64,000 bases of DNA from Streptococcus intermedius SK54 = ATCC 27335 (GCF_000413475.1 NZ_ATFK01000004.1:124001-188000); one strand, 5' to 3'. Positions 35,256 to 44,651 are shown, counted from the first letter of the stretch. Numbers and translations are program-made. Notes: generated by a model not told the origin, from the letters alone.

Positions 35256-36078
35256 TATCTATCACTACCATTCTATCTTTTCCGAATTGATCTTGTAAGA
35301 TGCGAATTCTCATTTTGGGAAGTGTGGACTCAAAGATTTTTTTGACCTTTTCCCCTTGTTTGTAGCCAATTTCGAGATAAATCTTTCCTTTTTCTGTTAA
35401 ATGATTTGGGGCACTTTCAGCAATTTTTCGATAAACGGCATATCCATCTTCTTCGGCAAAAAGAGCAAGATGTGGCTCTGAGGCAAGGACGTTTGTCGCT
35501 ACTTCCTCTATATCTATCTCTGAAATATAAGGTGGATTAGATACAATAATATCATACTTTCCCGTAATCTTCTGAAAACAATTAGACTGAATAAAGTCTA
35601 CCATTACATTGATAGATTTTGCATTTTCTTGCGCTAAATCCAGAGCATCTTGGGAAATATCAGAAGCTGTAATCTGCCACTTATCACGCTCAGCAGCTAA
35701 AGATAAAGCAATTACTCCGCTTCCAGTTCCAATATCTAAAATTTTAATATTGATATTAGGATTTTCAGCCAAAATGAGGGTGACCAATTCTTCAGTTTCC
35801 GGTCGTGGAATCAGCACGCGTTCATCTACTTTAAAGGAGCGGCCCAAAAATTCTGCATGGCCAATAATATATTGAGCAGGTTTATGAGCTAATAATTGAG
35901 TTTGAATTTCTTTTAGTAACTTTACATCATCTACTGCTGCTTCTGTGTGCATTTTCATCACAAATTCGGTGAAAGATAAGTCTTTTAAGGCTCGAAAAGC
36001 AAAGGATAAGCTTTCTGCTTCTTCCCCAACTGCTTCAAGCTCGATTTCCATTTCAGCAAGAATTTGAGCTAATTTCAT
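35248..36078 (-). CDS. prmC: Peptide chain release factor N5-glutamine methyltransferase
   Basis: 276 residues: an N-terminal helical domain that docks the release factor and a SAM-dependent methyltransferase domain with ILDIGTGSGVIALSLA (motif I) and IIVSNPPYISE (the NPPY catalytic motif). It methylates the GGQ glutamine of release factors. It overlaps prfA by 1 nt, so enzyme and substrate are co-expressed. Confidence 0.97.
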   Translation of the reverse strand: MKLAQILAEMEIELEAVGEEAESLSFAFRALKDLSFTEFVMKMHTEAAVDDVKLLKEIQTQLLAHKPAQYIIGHAEFLGRSFKVDERVLIPRPETEELVTLILAENPNINIKILDIGTGSGVIALSLAAERDKWQITASDISQDALDLAQENAKSINVMVDFIQSNCFQKITGKYDIIVSNPPYISEIDIEEVATNVLASEPHLALFAEEDGYAVYRKIAESAPNHLTEKGKIYLEIGYKQGEKVKKIFESTLPKMRIRILQDQFGKDRMVVIDNG

Positions 36079-37157
36079 TATTTATTCAGTTCTTCTAATT
36101 TTTGTGTTTGATCATACAATACCAAAGCATCTACGATTTCATCTAATTTTCCAGCTAAAATCGTATCTAATTTTTGCAGTGTCAAACCAATACGATGGTC
36201 TGTCACACGATTTTGTGGGAAATTATAGGTACGAATCCGTTCTGAGCGATCCCCAGTCCCGATGGTCGATTTTCGCTCGGCATCTTGCTCGTCTTGTGCG
36301 ATTTGCGCAAAATGGTCAGCTACGCGTGCACGGATAATCTTCATAGCCTTGTCACGATTCTTCTGTTGCGTTCTTTCTTCTTGCATTTCAACTTTGATAT
36401 TTGTTGGCAAGTGAACGATCCGAACGGCTGTTGCGACTTTATTGACATTCTGACCACCAGCACCAGAAGCATGATAAATATCAATTCGAAGATCTTTTGG
36501 ATCAATATCGTATTCTATTTCTTCGATTTCGGGCATGACTAAGACGGTCGCTGTTGAAGTATGAACTCGTCCTTGGCTTTCTGTCACTGGAACACGCTGT
36601 ACACGGTGGGCACCTGATTCGTATTTTAATTTGGAATACACAGCTTGCCCAGAAACCATAGCTACTACTTCTTTGAAGCCCCCAACCCCATTCATGGAGG
36701 CTTCCATGATTTCAAATTTCCAGCCTTGTGATTCAGCGTATTTTTGATACATTGTTAGGAGGTCGCCAGCAAAAAGTGAGGCTTCATCACCTCCCGCTGC
36801 ACCACGGATTTCTAAGATAATATTTTTATCATCGTTTGGATCTTTTGGAAGAAGAAGAATTTTCAATTTTTCCTCATATTCTTCCTTTTCAGTTTTCGCA
36901 TCTTTGAGTTCTTGCTTTGCCATTTCTTCCAAATCAGCGTCGCCAGTAGCATCTTTAATCATTTCTTCCGCATCTGTAATATTTTGAAGAACCCTTTTAT
37001 ATTCACGATAAGCTGCTACCGTATCGCGCGTGCTTGCCTCTTCTTTGGATAATTCCATGAAACGCTTAGTATTACTGACAACATCAGGATCACTCAGAAG
37101 CTCTCCCAATTCTTCATAACGATCTTCAACGGCTTGTAGCTGTTCATAAATATTCAT
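36078..37157 (-). CDS. prfA: Peptide chain release factor 1
   Basis: 359 residues, standard length. GGQ is in [19 protein letters not shown] (about 225-245) and the codon-recognition PVT tripeptide is in [10 protein letters not shown] (about 185). It reads UAG and UAA stop codons. It overlaps both tdk (4 nt) and prmC (1 nt). Confidence 0.98.
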   Translation of the reverse strand: MNIYEQLQAVEDRYEELGELLSDPDVVSNTKRFMELSKEEASTRDTVAAYREYKRVLQNITDAEEMIKDATGDADLEEMAKQELKDAKTEKEEYEEKLKILLLPKDPNDDKNIILEIRGAAGGDEASLFAGDLLTMYQKYAESQGWKFEIMEASMNGVGGFKEVVAMVSGQAVYSKLKYESGAHRVQRVPVTESQGRVHTSTATVLVMPEIEEIEYDIDPKDLRIDIYHASGAGGQNVNKVATAVRIVHLPTNIKVEMQEERTQQKNRDKAMKIIRARVADHFAQIAQDEQDAERKSTIGTGDRSERIRTYNFPQNRVTDHRIGLTLQKLDTILAGKLDEIVDALVLYDQTQKLEELNK

Positions 37158-37759
37158 TGCTTGCTATTCTCTCTTTCATTCTTTATTTCCTCGATTTCTG
37201 GATGGAAATAGTGCTTCCTACAGACTGGGATATAGGTTTCGTTTCCACCGATTTGAATCTGTTCTCCCTCATAAACTGGCTGACCATTTGTTGTTCTTAA
37301 TACCATAGTTGCCTTTTTAGAACAAAATTGACAAATCGTTTTAATTTCATCAATCTTATCTGCTAAAAGTAGGAGATACTTAGAACCTTCAAATAACTCA
37401 TTTTGGAAATCATTTTTCAAACCAAAAGCCATAACTGGTACATTTAATTCATCAACCACTTTCGCCAAGTCATAGACATGATGACGAGATAGAAATTGTG
37501 CTTCATCAATCAATACACAATAAGGTTTTTCAGGCATTTCTTGAATGAAGTGGAAAATATCAGTATCTTCTGCTATTGCCATTGCTTTTCGTTTCATGCC
37601 AATACGACTAGAAACAACACCGAAACCATCACGTGTATCAAGTGCACTCGTCATGATAACAACACCTTTGCCCTGTTCTTCGTAATTGTGTGCCACTTTT
37701 AAAATTTCAATGGTTTTGCCCGAATTCATCGTGCCATATTTATAATATAATTGAGCCAT
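37154..37759 (-). CDS. tdk: Thymidine kinase
   Basis: 201 residues: P-loop [13 protein letters not shown] (about 9-21), VLIDEAQFL, and the zinc-binding pair [13 protein letters not shown]. It phosphorylates thymidine in salvage. First gene of the tdk-prfA-prmC-sua5-glyA run; the last residues overlap prfA. Confidence 0.96.
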   Translation of the reverse strand: MAQLYYKYGTMNSGKTIEILKVAHNYEEQGKGVVIMTSALDTRDGFGVVSSRIGMKRKAMAIAEDTDIFHFIQEMPEKPYCVLIDEAQFLSRHHVYDLAKVVDELNVPVMAFGLKNDFQNELFEGSKYLLLLADKIDEIKTICQFCSKKATMVLRTTNGQPVYEGEQIQIGGNETYIPVCRKHYFHPEIEEIKNERENSKQ

Positions 37760-37881
37760 TTTTCTTGATTCGTTTCAAATTTCTCCAATTTTTAATACTT
37801 CTTATTTTACCATATTCTGACACTCTTTAAAACCTAATTTGTGATAAAATAAAAATATCAAATATAAAAAGGAGAAATGAA

Positions 37882-38064
37882 ATGCCATTTGTCAGAATTG
37901 ATTTATTTGAAGGACGTACTTTAGAGCAAAAAAAAGCTCTTGCAAAAGAAATCACTGCTGCTGTCGTGAAAAATACTGGCGCACCACAATCTGCTGTTCA
38001 TGTCATTATTAATGATATGCCAGAAGGAAGTTATTTCCCACAAGGAGAAATGCGTACAAAATAA
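37882..38064 (+). CDS. 4-oxalocrotonate tautomerase family protein
   Basis: 60 residues (MPFVRIDLFEGRTLEQKKAL...). Pro2 is the catalytic base of the family, and Arg11 (FEGRT) and Arg near the C-terminus are typical too. The full pathway is not present, so the physiological substrate is unknown. Its ribosome site is AAGGAGAAA and a terminator follows. It is divergent from tdk. Confidence 0.9.
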   Translation: MPFVRIDLFEGRTLEQKKALAKEITAAVVKNTGAPQSAVHVIINDMPEGSYFPQGEMRTK

Positions 38065-38104
38065 CAAAAAAGAATCTTGGATAAAAATCTGAGATTCTTT
38101 TTTG
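38065..38104 (+). terminator. Terminator after the tautomerase gene
   Basis: AAAAAAGAATCT ... AGATTCTTTTTT hairpin; also faces the MATE gene and may work both ways. Confidence 0.88.
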
Positions 38105-38140
38105 TTTCAAAATAGTAAGAATGCATGTGCGGTAGATAAC

Positions 38141-39208
38141 CTAATTTCTTTTTTGAATATGGTTAAGTCGGAGTTGATATAAAATGCCACTAACAACCAG
38201 ACTGATAATTAGGCCAAACCAATAAGCAAAGGGACCTAAATTTGTGAGGTGATCTAATAGTAATCCAACTGGTAACGCCACCCCCCAATAACCAATCAAT
38301 CCCAAATAAAATGGCACTTTTGTATCCTTATAACCGCGTAAAATTCCTTGCAGAGGCGCTGCAAAAGTATCTGCTAATTGAAAAAACAAACTATAAGTTA
38401 AGAAAATGGATGTCAGACGAATGAATTCTTTGTTCGTTCCATACAATGAAGCGACTTGATGACGAAAAAGATATAAAAATGTCAGTGTGAACATAGCAAA
38501 TCCCAGTGCGGTCACTCTCCCAAGAGTACAATATTTTCTCACAACATCTAGTCGTTGAGCACCAATTTCGTAAGATACGATAATCGCCATTGCATTAGAA
38601 ATGCTCATGGGGAAAGCATACATAAGATTTGAAAAATTAATAGCAGATTGGTGACTGGCAATGACTAATGAAGAAAATTTTGCCATGAGTAAACCGACAA
38701 CTGAAAATATCACAACTTCTGCAAAAACGGTCCCTCCAATAGGAAAACCTAGGCGCATGCCTTCCAGAAATAAAAGTAGTGGGATAATTCCAAACGCTAA
38801 ATACCAGAGATAATGTATAGCAACTTTTGCTACTAAAGGTTCTAAACTCATATTGGACAGAACCAGCGGCCCACCTAAAAATACGAGTCCGAACAAGAGA
38901 AGAGATAAGCCAAGAGACAAATAAATAAACTGATAAAAATCAGAAGCGACTTTTTCTTCTCGTTTTTGTCCTAAATGATGCCCAATAATCGGAACCAAAG
39001 CTGAGACAATGCCAGTTAGAAAAGTAAAGAAAGGACTCCATAAACTAGTCGCCATTGAAACTCCAGCTAGATGCAAAGTATTGTAATGTCCCGTCATTGT
39101 TGTGTCTACAAAAGAGGCTGAAAAATTGGCAAGTTGATAAATCAAAATTGGCAAAAAAATTGAGACGAATAATATCATTCGTTCTTTTAAATTGCGAGTT
39201 TGGTACAT
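38141..39208 (-). CDS. MATE family efflux transporter with apparent internal deletion
   Basis: 355 residues against about 425-450 for the family. The N-terminal half is normal (FVDTTMTGHYNTLHLAGVSMATSLW, GHHLGQKR). The C-terminal part also is (LEGMRLGFPIGGTVFAEVVIFSVV, then FAAPLQGILRGYKDTK). At about residues 146-147 LAFGIIPLLLF runs straight into LEGMRLGFPIG. In relatives about 80-90 residues, covering the rest of the fifth and the sixth helices and a loop, lie between these points. The frame is intact. It may be a non-functional remnant or a reduced transporter. Confidence 0.7.
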   Translation of the reverse strand: MYQTRNLKERMILFVSIFLPILIYQLANFSASFVDTTMTGHYNTLHLAGVSMATSLWSPFFTFLTGIVSALVPIIGHHLGQKREEKVASDFYQFIYLSLGLSLLLFGLVFLGGPLVLSNMSLEPLVAKVAIHYLWYLAFGIIPLLLFLEGMRLGFPIGGTVFAEVVIFSVVGLLMAKFSSLVIASHQSAINFSNLMYAFPMSISNAMAIIVSYEIGAQRLDVVRKYCTLGRVTALGFAMFTLTFLYLFRHQVASLYGTNKEFIRLTSIFLTYSLFFQLADTFAAPLQGILRGYKDTKVPFYLGLIGYWGVALPVGLLLDHLTNLGPFAYWFGLIISLVVSGILYQLRLNHIQKRN

Positions 39209-39264
39209 AAAATCTCCTCAAACAGTTCTTTCTCTCTTAACTATACTATAAGCAATTGGAATAG

Positions 39265-39297
39265 TCAAAAAGGCTAGGAGAAAATCTTCCTAGTCTT
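39265..39297 (-). terminator. pbuX terminator
   Basis: CTAGGA / TCCTAG stem on the minus strand followed by CCTTTTTGAC. Confidence 0.8.
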
Positions 39298-39305
39298 GTC
39301 GAACT

Positions 39306-40571
39306 TTATTTCTTCTTATGATTTAAAATAAGGTTTAAGGCAATTGCAATTACACTTGCCATGACAATTCCGTTTGAGAAAAACATTTGCAAGCCAGTTG
39401 GTAGGCTGTTAAAAAGATTACTTCCATTTAAGCCGACTCCAGCAGAAATAGATACAGCAGCAATCAAGAAATCATGCTCATTGTGTTCAAAATCAACTCG
39501 TGCTAGCATTTGCATTCCCTGAACTGAAACAAAACCAAACATGATAAGCATAGCGCCACCAAGTACAGGGCTTGGAATAATTTGTGCTAAAGCTCCGAAT
39601 TTTGGTAGTAATCCTAACAAGATAAGAAAGCTTGCTGCATAATAGATTGGAAGACGTGTTTTAATTCCAGAAAGTTTGACTAAACCAACATTTTGTGAAA
39701 ATCCTGTATATGGGAACGTGTTGAAAATACCGCCCAACAGTACAGCAATTCCTTCTGCTCGATAACCATTTCGCAGGCGAGTGCTGTCTAGTGTTTCCTT
39801 TGAAATATCTGAAAGCGCAAAATAAACGCCTGTTGATTCAACCAGAGAAACGGTTGCGATGATACACATCATGATGATTGATGAAAATTCAAACTTGGGA
39901 ATCCCAAAATAAAACGGTGTTGGAACGTGCATAAGAGGTGCTTGAGTTACTGGAGTAAAATCTACTAAGCCCATACAACTAGCAACAATTGTTCCGACCA
40001 TTAAACCAATCAAAATGGCAATGGATTTGAGAAAGCCTTTTGCGAAGATATTTACCAGAAGTATTATTAAAATTGTAACAGCAGCTAACAATAAGCTTTG
40101 GGCAGTTGGTTTTTCACTATTATTTCCCATATTACCAATGGCAACTGGAATGAGTGTCAATCCGATGGTTGTAATTACTGATCCTGTCACAATTGCTGGA
40201 AAAAAATTAGCAATTTTAGAACAAAATCCTGCAATCAAAAGAACGTAAACACCAGAGACGATGAGTGCTCCAAACATAGCTCCACTTCCATGTTTTTGAC
40301 CAATCATGATCAAAGGGGCAACCGATTGAAAGGCAACCCCAAGTACGACTGGCAAGCCGATGCCAAAATATTTATTGAGTTGTAATTGTAAAAATGTTGC
40401 CACACCACACATGAAAATATCTGTAGAAATAAGGTAGGTCAGCTGTTGACTCGAATAACCTAATGCACTAGCAATCATGATAGGGACAAGGATTGACCCT
40501 GAATACATCGCTAATAAGTGTTGCAAACCTAAGATAGCCGCTTGTGAGTGCTTTTTTTCTTTATAATTCAT
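39306..40571 (-). CDS. pbuX: Xanthine permease (nucleobase:cation symporter 2)
   Basis: 421 residues, about 12-14 membrane segments. QHLLAMYSGSILVPIM is at the N-terminus, and TGSVITTIGLTLIPVAIGNMG and YTGFSQNVGLVKLSGIKTR are typical of PbuX/UraA proteins. It imports xanthine and related purines. It overlaps xpt by 1 nt and is under the same riboswitch. Confidence 0.94.
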   Translation of the reverse strand: MNYKEKKHSQAAILGLQHLLAMYSGSILVPIMIASALGYSSQQLTYLISTDIFMCGVATFLQLQLNKYFGIGLPVVLGVAFQSVAPLIMIGQKHGSGAMFGALIVSGVYVLLIAGFCSKIANFFPAIVTGSVITTIGLTLIPVAIGNMGNNSEKPTAQSLLLAAVTILIILLVNIFAKGFLKSIAILIGLMVGTIVASCMGLVDFTPVTQAPLMHVPTPFYFGIPKFEFSSIIMMCIIATVSLVESTGVYFALSDISKETLDSTRLRNGYRAEGIAVLLGGIFNTFPYTGFSQNVGLVKLSGIKTRLPIYYAASFLILLGLLPKFGALAQIIPSPVLGGAMLIMFGFVSVQGMQMLARVDFEHNEHDFLIAAVSISAGVGLNGSNLFNSLPTGLQMFFSNGIVMASVIAIALNLILNHKKK

Positions 40572-41152
40572 TATGCATCGGCCTCCATAAATACAATTTT
40601 TCTATTTTCAAATTTTTGAATACGAGCTAAAGAAACGACTTTTCGCTTATCTTCTTCTAGTAACTTTCTACCTTCTTGGAATGATTTTTCAATGACAATA
40701 CCAATCGCTTCTACAGAGGCGCCTGATTGCTCAATAATATCGATAAGGCCCTTAGCAGCCTGTCCATTTGCTAAGAAATCATCGATAATAAGAACTTTGT
40801 CCTGGCGATTTAAGAATTTCCCCGCAATCGAGATGGTACTCGTTACTTGCTTGGTAAAAGAATAAACTTCTGCCGTTAAAATCCCCTCCGTCATAGTGAT
40901 ATTTTTTGACTTTTTCGCAAAAATCATCGGAACTCCCAGTGCTTCAGCTGTATAAATGGCAGGTGCTATACCAGATGCTTCAATTGTCACAACTTTTGTA
41001 ATACCGGCAGATTTGAAATAGGTAGCGAATGCTTTTCCAATTTCTCTCATTAAGTTTGCATCAACTTGATGAGTAAGAAATGAATCCACTTTTAAAATAT
41101 TTTCCCCTAAAACATGCCCATCTTTTAGAATGCGTTCTTCTAATAATTTCAT
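40571..41152 (-). CDS. xpt: Xanthine phosphoribosyltransferase
   Basis: 193 residues. The PRPP-binding loop is in [42 protein letters not shown] is typical of Xpt. It converts xanthine and PRPP to XMP, which GuaA then turns to GMP. Controlled by the purine riboswitch directly upstream. Confidence 0.96.
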   Translation of the reverse strand: MKLLEERILKDGHVLGENILKVDSFLTHQVDANLMREIGKAFATYFKSAGITKVVTIEASGIAPAIYTAEALGVPMIFAKKSKNITMTEGILTAEVYSFTKQVTSTISIAGKFLNRQDKVLIIDDFLANGQAAKGLIDIIEQSGASVEAIGIVIEKSFQEGRKLLEEDKRKVVSLARIQKFENRKIVFMEADA

Positions 41153-41169
41153 AAAATCACCCTTTAAAA

Positions 41170-41328
41170 AATAAAAAGCTTGCCAAAAGCAAGCCTAAAA
41201 CAATTGGTTAAGCAATTGAATGTAAAATTCTTTGCTCTAATTTAGCAAGAAATTTGAAGACTTACTTATTGTTAGGTATTAGGTACCTTGTAGAAACATT
41301 ATGCCAAATTCATAATATAAATAAGTAA
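41170..41328 (-). ncRNA. Purine (guanine-class) riboswitch upstream of xpt-pbuX
   Basis: On the minus strand P1 is ACTTATT/AATAAGT (41326-41320 with 41270-41264). P2 is TTATG/CATAA, J2/3 is TGTTTCTAC, and P3 has the GGTACC-like arm AAGGTACC ... CCT. The junction before P1 carries AAC, with C at the ligand-specifying position, which indicates guanine or xanthine rather than adenine. Downstream a hairpin GCTTGC-TTTTG-GCAAGC (41194-41178) followed by TTTTTATTTTTT is the expression-platform terminator. High guanine should stop xpt-pbuX transcription. Confidence 0.88.
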
Positions 41329-41339
41329 TGATTCTATTA

Positions 41340-42323
41340 TTAATGTATATCACCATTCCAAATGGAATTTTTCACAATGACATAGTCCACGTGCCTCAGA
41401 CCAGCTAAATCTTTTCCACCAGCATAGGAAATAGCACTTTGTAAATCTTGCTCCATTTCAATTAACGTATCCGAAAGATGTCCTTTAACAGGTAAAAGGA
41501 TTTTCTTTCCTTCCACATTTTTATAAGCGCCTTTTTGGTATTCAGAAGCAGAACCATAATATTCTTTAAACTGTTCACCATTTACTTCAACTGTTTGACC
41601 TGGACTTTCAATATGACCTGCAAAGAGAGAACCAATCATTACCATGGTAGCACCAAAGCGAATAGATTTAGCAATATCGCCATGTGTGCGAATACCACCG
41701 TCTGCAATAATCGGCTTGCGAGCAGCTTTTGCGCACCAGCGAAGAGCCGCTAGCTGCCAACCACCTGTCCCAAATCCGGTCTTCACTTTTGTGATGCAAA
41801 CTTTCCCAGGGCCAATCCCAACTTTTGTGGCATCTGCTCCAGCATTTTCCAGTTCACGAACAGCTTCTGGTGTCCCAACATTCCCTGCAATCACAAAGGT
41901 ATTAGGTAATTCTTTTTTTATGTGTTGAATCATTTCAATGACACTGTCTGAATGCCCATGAGCAATATCAATCGTGATATATTCTGGAGCGTCTGTTTTC
42001 AATTGACTAATGAAATCATATTCATAATCTTTCACACCAACCGAAATAGAGGCAATCAAACCTTGCTCATGCATACGTTTAACGAATGGAAGACGACTAG
42101 CTTCGTCGAAACGATGCATAATATAAAAATAACCACATTTAGCTAGTTTTTCTGCAGTATCTTCATCCAGAATTGTTTGCATATTAGCCGGAACAACAGG
42201 AAGTTTAAAGGTGTGATCTCCAAAAGTAACGGTTGTATCAGCTTCTGACCGACTTTTGAGGATACATTTATTAGGAATCAATTGAATGTCTTCATAATCA
42301 AAAATAGGAAATTCGTTCAGCAT
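41340..42323 (-). CDS. guaC: GMP reductase
   Basis: 327 residues, IMPDH/GMPR barrel. Catalytic Cys lies in [22 protein letters not shown] (about 175-195); [25 protein letters not shown] is the phosphate-binding part. It deaminates GMP to IMP with NADPH. It lies upstream of the riboswitch-xpt-pbuX unit on the same strand, but has its own promoter, leader structure and possible PurBox. Confidence 0.96.
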   Translation of the reverse strand: MLNEFPIFDYEDIQLIPNKCILKSRSEADTTVTFGDHTFKLPVVPANMQTILDEDTAEKLAKCGYFYIMHRFDEASRLPFVKRMHEQGLIASISVGVKDYEYDFISQLKTDAPEYITIDIAHGHSDSVIEMIQHIKKELPNTFVIAGNVGTPEAVRELENAGADATKVGIGPGKVCITKVKTGFGTGGWQLAALRWCAKAARKPIIADGGIRTHGDIAKSIRFGATMVMIGSLFAGHIESPGQTVEVNGEQFKEYYGSASEYQKGAYKNVEGKKILLPVKGHLSDTLIEMEQDLQSAISYAGGKDLAGLRHVDYVIVKNSIWNGDIH

Positions 42324-42397
42324 ATCACTCTCCTTAAGTTGTATGCAAAAATGACCTACCTATGCTTTCGCATCGCTACGTCTTTCCTGACGTTTCC
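42324..42397 (-). ncRNA. Structured 5' leader of guaC, possible regulatory RNA
   Basis: From the predicted start the minus-strand RNA carries an ACGTC-AGGAAA-GACGT hairpin (42393-42378). A few nucleotides on is an ATGC-GAAA-GCAT hairpin with a GNRA loop (42373-42362). Then come GGTAGGTC and a strong AAGGAG ribosome site. It is not a purine riboswitch and I do not recognise the class. Regulation is inferred from structure and from the pathway. Confidence 0.4.
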
Positions 42398-42403
42398 TTT
42401 GAC

Positions 42404-42432
42404 ATTATAACACAATATACATATATTACAAT
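42404..42432 (-). promoter_or_regulatory. guaC promoter
   Basis: Minus strand TTGTAA, a 16-nt spacer and TATAAT (42409-42404). Confidence 0.65.
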
Positions 42433-42454
42433 AAAATACAGCAAAAACTATTTT

Positions 42455-42467
42455 ATCGTTCGGTATT
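42455..42467 (-). promoter_or_regulatory. Candidate PurR PurBox upstream of guaC
   Basis: Minus strand AATACCGAACGAT matches AWWWCCGAACWWT at 12 of 13 positions. It is centred about 64 bp before the predicted start, in the range where streptococcal/lactococcal PurR acts as activator. Confidence 0.5.
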
Positions 42468-42542
42468 TCTGAAAAAACATTAAAAAGCAACTATTTTCTT
42501 TTGTATACCACAAGAGTCACTAATCTGAATTGTAGTCGAAAA

Positions 42543-42580
42543 TTAAAAACCAGCGATAGTAAGAATTTCTATCGCTGGAG
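42543..42580 (-). terminator. Terminator of the three-gene membrane cluster
   Basis: Perfect 10-bp stem CCAGCGATAG / CTATCGCTGG followed on the minus strand by TTTTTAATTTT. Confidence 0.9.
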
Positions 42581-42582
42581 TT

Positions 42583-43767
42583 TTAAAATGGATATTGTTT
42601 ATAAATACTGTTTGGATTGTTTAATAATTTCATGGCAACGATCCGATTGCTCTCGAAATCGCCGCCCCATCCAAGACTTCTGCCGAGTAATACTGCAGCA
42701 AAATATTGCCTCCAATTGTGATAATGTCGCTTTGCACCGACAATAGCTTGATCGATGGCAGTCCACATTTCTTGTTCAGAAATGTATTTCGCTACGTAGG
42801 CATAACGCAGCAGATTGACCAAACGGTCATAGTTCCATGCTTTTAAAGTTTGAATCTTTCCTAAGTCTACATCGGTATATTGATAATGAGCAATGAGGTT
42901 ATTGACAATATCATCGTACACAGCTTGGTCGTCTATATTGGCTTCACCAGAACGAATATCCTTCAACAATTGATCTAAACCGTTGATGAAATTGTCTGCC
43001 AGTAAGTCTGTCACAGTTTGTAAAACATCCTGTTTATTATGGATATCCCAATCTACTGCCAGCATCTCTTTTGCATCTTTAACGGAAATTCGTCCAGTTG
43101 GTAGATAGCCCAATAGGTACTCATAGGACAGGCCGTTTCTAGTAAACAGGACAGCTCCATAAGCCAATTTTGCTTTTTCTGTGTCTGTTAGCTTACGACC
43201 AGGTGTTAGATGTGTTTTACTGTAAATATAAGTAACAAGTGCAGTTCCACCAAGTGCAATAAAGAGAACAATTGTTAAACCTATCCAGTAATACCACACG
43301 TAATAATTAGCTCGATCCACTTTTAAAAGATTGACGAAAATATCGATAAATAGAGAGAATAAATCTGCTTTTGAATCTGTCTGTTGCTGAGCATAGGCCA
43401 AGGCAAGGACTTCAGACAAGTAGATAGAAAAGTAAGAAAAAACAAGTCCTACCACAAAGCCAAATCCATCCAAACTAGGCATAGGTTTGTCAAACTTTGA
43501 TTTTCTTTCCTCCTTACCAACGTTCCAATAAGTTTCTGAAGAATTGTTTGTTTCTCCCTTATCAAAAATGGAAAACCAAATAATGCCTAGCCATGGAAGA
43601 AGGGCAAAAATAATCAAGTGGGGATGTACTTCGTTGGAAATTGCAAAGAAATACAATATAGCTGTCGCTGCAGCCAGTCCCAATAAGCCTCCAAGGAGAG
43701 TTAACATTTTATTTACTTTGCGACTTTTCCAGTAAAATTGCTCCTTCCATTGTTTGAAACTGAGCAT
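42583..43767 (-). CDS. Membrane protein with DUF1266-like C-terminal domain
   Basis: 394 residues. It has a lone N-terminal pair of membrane segments (about 20-62), two more at about 100-125 and 155-185, then a cytosolic part. The last ~110 residues (LKAWNYDRLVNLLRYAYVAKYISEQEMW ... HNWRQYFAAVLLGRSLGWGGD) look like DUF1266, a domain of unknown role seen in YbeR-type proteins. Its start overlaps the preceding gene's stop by 1 nt, so the pair is coupled. Function is unknown. Confidence 0.65.
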   Translation of the reverse strand: MLSFKQWKEQFYWKSRKVNKMLTLLGGLLGLAAATAILYFFAISNEVHPHLIIFALLPWLGIIWFSIFDKGETNNSSETYWNVGKEERKSKFDKPMPSLDGFGFVVGLVFSYFSIYLSEVLALAYAQQQTDSKADLFSLFIDIFVNLLKVDRANYYVWYYWIGLTIVLFIALGGTALVTYIYSKTHLTPGRKLTDTEKAKLAYGAVLFTRNGLSYEYLLGYLPTGRISVKDAKEMLAVDWDIHNKQDVLQTVTDLLADNFINGLDQLLKDIRSGEANIDDQAVYDDIVNNLIAHYQYTDVDLGKIQTLKAWNYDRLVNLLRYAYVAKYISEQEMWTAIDQAIVGAKRHYHNWRQYFAAVLLGRSLGWGGDFESNRIVAMKLLNNPNSIYKQYPF

Positions 43768-44420
43768 TAACGACCTCCAAGGATATTAATAATATTCGTT
43801 ACGACGTTTGGTTGTTCAATCATATAGTGATTTGCGAAAGTTAAAACTTTACGATCTGTTGTAGCATCAAGAATAACAATCAACCCTGCATAATCTGAAA
43901 CAACTGTATACTCTGCCCATTTATACACCTCATCATCAAATATAATGCTGTCTTTATTGATTTTTACTTTGATGCCGTTCTCAATCTTTTTATCTAGACT
44001 TTTGATAGTTTTCAGTCCACCAGCACGATTTGGATTTAGAGCACGGAATTCAATAGTTTGACCGTTTTCAATTTTCTGCATATCTTGTGGTAGATTGGCA
44101 GTAACCACATCATCTTGAAGCATATCAAGACTTCTTGAAGCATATAAATGCGCATTCAATCGAATCATTTTACCGGCAGATTTGTACAGGATTCCAAGCA
44201 TTTTATTTGGTGTTGTACCTGGAATAATATGATATTGAAGACCTTGATAGAGAATCTTCTCGCCATTTTTTCCAACGGTAAATCCATCTTCATAATAATA
44301 GATAGTGGGTGATATTTTTAAAATATAGAGACCAACCGAAGCGAACAACAAACAAATGAGAAAGATAGTGATGATAAGCATCATCTTGATACTGTCAGAC
44401 GCACCTCGTCCATTTCCCAT
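43767..44420 (-). CDS. Membrane-anchored protein of unknown function
   Basis: 217 residues. A single N-terminal hydrophobic segment (MMLIITIFLICLLFASVGLYILKI, about 13-36) anchors a soluble domain (about 40-217) that has no motif I know. It overlaps the upstream 55-codon gene by 40 nt and the downstream DUF1266 gene by 1 nt, so all three are translated from one message. It is probably exposed to the cell surface if the N-terminus is inside. Confidence 0.6.
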   Translation of the reverse strand: MGNGRGASDSIKMMLIITIFLICLLFASVGLYILKISPTIYYYEDGFTVGKNGEKILYQGLQYHIIPGTTPNKMLGILYKSAGKMIRLNAHLYASRSLDMLQDDVVTANLPQDMQKIENGQTIEFRALNPNRAGGLKTIKSLDKKIENGIKVKINKDSIIFDDEVYKWAEYTVVSDYAGLIVILDATTDRKVLTFANHYMIEQPNVVTNIINILGGR

Positions 44421-44548
44421 CCCAGAGTTCCTAAAAGTGATTTAGTAATCATAAAAGCAAAAAAAGTAAATAGGAACATATCTGCAAAAGCCATAAAAGT
44501 AAAATAGAAACTGCGCTTGGCAGTGCCTTTTGGTGTTGAAGTTGACAT
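44381..44548 (-). CDS. Small membrane protein, first of a three-gene cluster
   Basis: 55 residues (MSTSTPKGTAKRSFYFTFMA onward), too short for usual ORF cut-offs. It starts at an ATG 5 nt after a perfect AGGAGG and has one long hydrophobic helix (about 13-42), then an acidic-basic tail (GWEMDEVRLTVSR). The next gene begins inside its end (40-nt overlap). The strong ribosome site and tight overlap argue that it is a real gene. No known family. Confidence 0.65.
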   Translation of the reverse strand: MSTSTPKGTAKRSFYFTFMAFADMFLFTFFAFMITKSLLGTLGWEMDEVRLTVSR

Positions 44549-44651
44549 ATTGTCCTCCTAAAGTTTTAATATAACATTTTGCTTGTTTATTAGCAAAAAA
44601 TAAAATAAATCGCCACCTTATTCATTATCATCTTTTATTTAACACAATACT

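Noticed and set aside
42324..42397. Second purine riboswitch upstream of guaC
   Set aside because: The conserved TATA and TTTCTAC junction segments of the purine aptamer are not present.
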